From assembly GCA_965120355.1 (NCBI GenBank), contig CBCPMX010000060.1, forward strand, positions 1-24,894: DNA of 24,894 nucleotides, in the 5' to 3' direction. The translations under genes and the position numbers were made by a program. Below are positions 22,610 through 24,894 of the stretch, piece by piece; the first letter of the stretch is position 1; the number at the start of each line of letters is the position of its first letter. A model generated the notes under the pieces. It had not been told where the DNA came from and searched no databases. It was given only the letters and a program-made list of their open reading frames with translations. The DNA comes from CBCPMX01 sp965120355. GTDB lineage: Bacteria > Bacillota > Clostridia > Oscillospirales > Oscillospiraceae.

Positions 22610-24415
22610 TCAGTCTGCCATCAGCGCTTGCATCTCGTCCAGCAGTTCGCCAAACAGATCCAGCGCCGACTGAATTGGCGCAGGGCTGGCCATATCCACA
22701 CCAGCACCCTTGAGCAGGTCAATGGGATCCTTGCTGCATCCGCCGGACAGAAACTCCAGATATGCTTTTACCGCTGGCGCACCTTCATGCAGGATCTTCC
22801 GGGACAGGGCAATGGCAGCGGAATATCCGGTAGCATACTGGAACACATAGTAGTTCAGATAGAAGTGCGGAATCCTCGCCCACTCCAGCGCGATCTGGTC
22901 GTCTGTGACTATGTCGGGGCCATAATATTTCTCATTGAGAGCACGATATTCCTGGCACAGCAGCTCCGCCGTCAGGCTTTCGCCCTGACTGGACAGCGTA
23001 TTGATCCGCAGCTCAAACTCGGCAAACATGGTCTGCCGGTACAGCGTTCCCTTAAACTGCTCCAGGAAATGGTTCAGCAGGAGGGCGCGGCCCTTCTTGT
23101 CCGTGGTCTGCTTCAGAAGGTACTCCATCAGCAGCGCCTCATTGCAGGTAGAAGCAACCTCCGCCACAAAGGTCACATAATTGCGGTACACCTGTGGCTG
23201 GGTCTTGTTGCTGAGATAGGAGTGGACTGCGTGTCCCATCTCATGCGCCAGTGTAAACATGCTGTCCAGATTGTCCTTGTAGTTCAGAAGGATCACGGGA
23301 TGGGGCATGGCGCCCGCCATATAGCCGCCGGAGCACTTGCCCACATTTTCATAGACGTCTACCCACCGGTTGGAGAACCCTTCCCGGAGGATATTCCGAT
23401 AGTCTTCACCCAGCGGCGCCATGGCCTCCAGCACAGTATCCCTGGCCTCCTCATAGGGAATCTGACGGCTGACGCCGGAAACCATGGGGGTGTAGATATC
23501 ATACATGTGCAGCTCTTCCAGGCCCAACAGCTTTTTGCGCAGGCGGACATAGCGATGCAGTTTATCCAGATTGTCGTTGACCACTCGGATCAAATTGTGG
23601 TAAACCTCCTCCGGCACATGGCTGCTGTCCAGCGATGCCGCCAGCGTGCTGTCATACCGGCGGGCCTTCGCAAAAAACTCCAGGCTCTTAATCTGGGCAG
23701 ACAACGTAGCGGCCGCCGTATTCCGCATGTCACCGTATGCGCTGTACATGCTCTCGTAGGCCGTCTTCCGCAGCACCTGGTCTTCGCTCTCCAAATATAC
23801 GCCATAGGAGCCGTTGGACATGGGATGCTTCTTCCCCGCACTGTCCACCGCATCAGGAAATTTCATGTCGGCGTTGGCCATCTTGGAAAAGATATCCTCA
23901 GGCGCCTGGGCCATCTCGCCGGCAGCAGCAAGGAGCTTTTCCTCGGCGTCAGACAAGATGTGGGCCTTTTGGCGCTGCACATTGTCAAAATACCGGCGAT
24001 AGATCTGCAGTTCCGGCTTTTCCTGATAGAACTGTTCCAGCGTCTCCGGCGCAATCTTTAAAAGCTCCGGCGTCTCAAAGGACGCCGCGCCCGCGACCTC
24101 CACATATAATGACATCACCTTGCCCGTCATGGCCTGATAGGCGGCTTTGCGGGTATCCTCGTCGCTGCGGCGCATGGCATAGTTCCCCAATGCAGACAGC
24201 TTCTCGCTGATTTGTGCGTCCAGCGTCATATAGCTGTACAATGTTTCCGCGCTTTCCGCCAGGCGGCCCGCATACCCCGGGATCTGGGCAGCCAGGGTCT
24301 TTGTCTCGTCAAAAGCCGTCTGCCACGCCTCATCCGTGGGGAAAATGTCCTCCAGCCGCCAGGTGTATTCCACCGGAATCTCGCTGCGCTCCGGAATCTG
24401 TTTCGCTTCAGTCAT
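22610..24415 (-). CDS. pepF: Oligoendopeptidase F, M3 metallopeptidase
   Basis: PepF cleaves short to medium peptides in the cytoplasm. The 601-residue product has the zinc motif HEMGH (His391, Glu392, His395) within SMFTLAHEMGHAVHSYL. The third ligand region is VTFVAEVASTCNEALLMEYL about 25 residues on. The N-terminal half is helical with the family's IPERSEIPVEYTWRLEDIFP start, and the C-terminal part contains YQYATGYSAAIALSRKIL-like sequence (VFQYATGYSAAIALS) and FLSGGCSKDPIDLLKGAGVD. Length is typical. ATG at 24415 is preceded by AGGGAGGA. It is monocistronic: its own promoter upstream and strong hairpins downstream. It is convergent with nothing and simply follows the iron operon. Confidence 0.95.
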   Translation of the reverse strand: MTEAKQIPERSEIPVEYTWRLEDIFPTDEAWQTAFDETKTLAAQIPGYAGRLAESAETLYSYMTLDAQISEKLSALGNYAMRRSDEDTRKAAYQAMTGKVMSLYVEVAGAASFETPELLKIAPETLEQFYQEKPELQIYRRYFDNVQRQKAHILSDAEEKLLAAAGEMAQAPEDIFSKMANADMKFPDAVDSAGKKHPMSNGSYGVYLESEDQVLRKTAYESMYSAYGDMRNTAAATLSAQIKSLEFFAKARRYDSTLAASLDSSHVPEEVYHNLIRVVNDNLDKLHRYVRLRKKLLGLEELHMYDIYTPMVSGVSRQIPYEEARDTVLEAMAPLGEDYRNILREGFSNRWVDVYENVGKCSGGYMAGAMPHPVILLNYKDNLDSMFTLAHEMGHAVHSYLSNKTQPQVYRNYVTFVAEVASTCNEALLMEYLLKQTTDKKGRALLLNHFLEQFKGTLYRQTMFAEFELRINTLSSQGESLTAELLCQEYRALNEKYYGPDIVTDDQIALEWARIPHFYLNYYVFQYATGYSAAIALSRKILHEGAPAVKAYLEFLSGGCSKDPIDLLKGAGVDMASPAPIQSALDLFGELLDEMQALMAD

Positions 24416-24459
24416 TCTGGTCCTCCCTATTTGTTCGTTTTATAGTATAGCCTATCCGT

Positions 24460-24488
24460 ATTGTAGCATGCTCATAACAAATTCTCAA
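24460..24488 (-). promoter_or_regulatory. Promoter of pepF
   Basis: On the minus strand TTGAGA (24483-24488) and TACAAT (24460-24465) are 17 bases apart, 44 bases before the start codon. Confidence 0.6.
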
Positions 24489-24505
24489 TGTCAAAAACAC
24501 CGCCA

Positions 24506-24534
24506 TTGCGCTTTGTCCAAAAATCCGCTATAAT
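24506..24534 (+). promoter_or_regulatory. Plus-strand promoter facing the IS element
   Basis: TTGCGC (24506-24511) and TATAAT (24529-24534, consensus) are 17 bases apart. A ribosome binding site AAGGAG (24555-24560) and a start codon (24567) follow, so this once drove a gene that now runs into the insertion sequence. It is divergent from pepF. Confidence 0.7.
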
Positions 24535-24566
24535 GTCCTGCAGATTGATTGTTTAAGGAGAAAAGG

Positions 24567-24635
24567 TTGAAACATTATAACATTATAATTTTGAGTACCA
24601 TTCCGAAAAAGGGCGCACAAAACCACGCCCCCTAA
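24567..24635 (+). pseudogene. Gene start interrupted by the IS110-family insertion
   Basis: AAGGAG (24555-24560) sits 6 bases before a TTG at 24567, and the frame reads MKHYNIIILSTIPKKGAQNH and two more residues, then stops at 24633-24635. It has a good promoter and translation start yet only 22 codons, and the tail of an insertion sequence begins within about 100 bases. The simplest reading is the 5' end of a gene broken by the insertion, with the last codons contributed by the element. The hydrophobic HYNIIIL start is a common beginning for nucleotide-binding proteins, but nothing more can be said. A genuine short peptide is the alternative. The exact junction cannot be placed without the other end of the element. 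Confidence 0.5.
24606..24632 (-). terminator. Terminator after the IS110 transposase
   Basis: On the minus strand GGGGGCG pairs with CGCCC (24611-24615 with 24626-24630) around GTTTTG-type loop bases, then TTTTT (24606-24610). It lies 37 bases past the transposase stop. Confidence 0.6.
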
Positions 24636-24668
24636 AAGCGAGCGAAAAAATGAAGTTATGCTAAAAGT

Positions 24669-24894
24669 CTAAATAGTCAGTGGAGAAGCTACCAGATAGC
24701 CCTGTCGCTGGAGGATGAAGATAGCTTCTTCTACAGAAACTTCACGATGCGCTGGAGGCCGATCCTCCTTGCGGTAGAGTTCAGGATTGTACGACTCATT
24801 CTTCTTGAGCATATTGTAGATAGCTGTCAGGAGCATTCTGGCAATGGCGATGATGGCTTTCTTGTGACCTCTGCGTTTCTTGAGAGCAAGGTAG
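24669..24894 (-). CDS. IS110-family transposase, C-terminal 75 codons only
   Basis: The minus-strand frame is open from the right edge of the window to TAG at 24669-24671, so only the C-terminus is present. It includes YLALKKRRGHKKAIIAIARM followed by LLTAIYNMLKKNESYNPELY, and ends EEAIFILQRQGYLVASPLTI. The R-R-G-x-K-K-A-I-I-A-I-A-R-x-L-L-x-x-I-Y-x-M-L pattern is the conserved end of IS110/IS116 transposases (Transposase_20 domain), DEDD-type recombinases guided by a bridge RNA encoded in the element's non-coding end. The catalytic DEDD part and the rest of the element lie outside the window. The element's edge in this window should be between about 24590 and 24668, but IS110 elements lack clear terminal repeats. 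Confidence 0.85.
   Translation of the reverse strand, partial: YLALKKRRGHKKAIIAIARMLLTAIYNMLKKNESYNPELYRKEDRPPAHREVSVEEAIFILQRQGYLVASPLTI

Noticed and set aside
24572..24590. ACATTATA direct repeat as a target-site duplication of the IS
   Set aside because: The copies are adjacent to each other, not on either side of the element, and IS110 elements usually make little or no duplication.

Overview
The window looks like chromosomal DNA from a fairly GC-rich member of the Clostridia, most likely the Oscillospirales group of gut anaerobes. The clues are a PBP1A with Cys-rich C-terminal repeats, a DUF1292 protein, a DUF4015 pseudo-glycosidase, a fused GshAB, a feoA-feoA-feoB operon with its Cys-rich partner, an ecfA1-ecfA2-ecfT-truA operon and a Firmicute-type 6S RNA. 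The genus is inference from gene content and style. Nothing here identifies a prophage, CRISPR array, tRNA or rRNA gene.

Layout. Positions 1-585 (minus) hold the start of an NTF2/SnoaL-like protein that runs off the left edge. prmA and a membrane-anchored DUF4015 protein follow on the plus strand. A gene-free, palindrome-rich stretch (2957-3345) comes next. Everything from 3346 to 17815 is on the minus strand: a LysR regulator, an Sfp-type phosphopantetheinyl transferase, GshAB, a ClpE-like unfoldase, then the tight operon methyltransferase - ecfA1 - ecfA2 - ecfT - truA - DUF5711-like protein, and PBP1A. A short plus-strand block (18105-19091) has a small membrane protein, a DUF1292 protein and a 6S RNA with its own promoter and terminator. 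The minus-strand iron operon (19248-22213) follows, with three GTTAG/CTAAC palindromes at its promoter, then oligoendopeptidase F. At the right edge a promoter, ribosome binding site and start codon on the plus strand lead straight into an IS110-family element whose transposase tail (minus) leaves the window.

How the genes work together. The ECF module (EcfA1, EcfA2, EcfT) powers vitamin uptake, but its substrate-binding S component is not in the window. The feo genes import ferrous iron and appear to be metal-regulated. GshAB makes glutathione in one polypeptide, ClpE handles damaged protein, and PrmA and TruA modify ribosomal protein L11 and tRNA. These are mostly core genes.

No clear new defence or biosynthetic system was found. 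The strongest candidates for something undescribed are the cloverleaf-capable intergenic region at 3061-3263 and the iron-operon operator cluster. The IS-interrupted gene at 24567 and the leader region of gshAB also deserve a second look. All coordinates, promoter spacings and stems were read by eye; no alignment or folding program was run.
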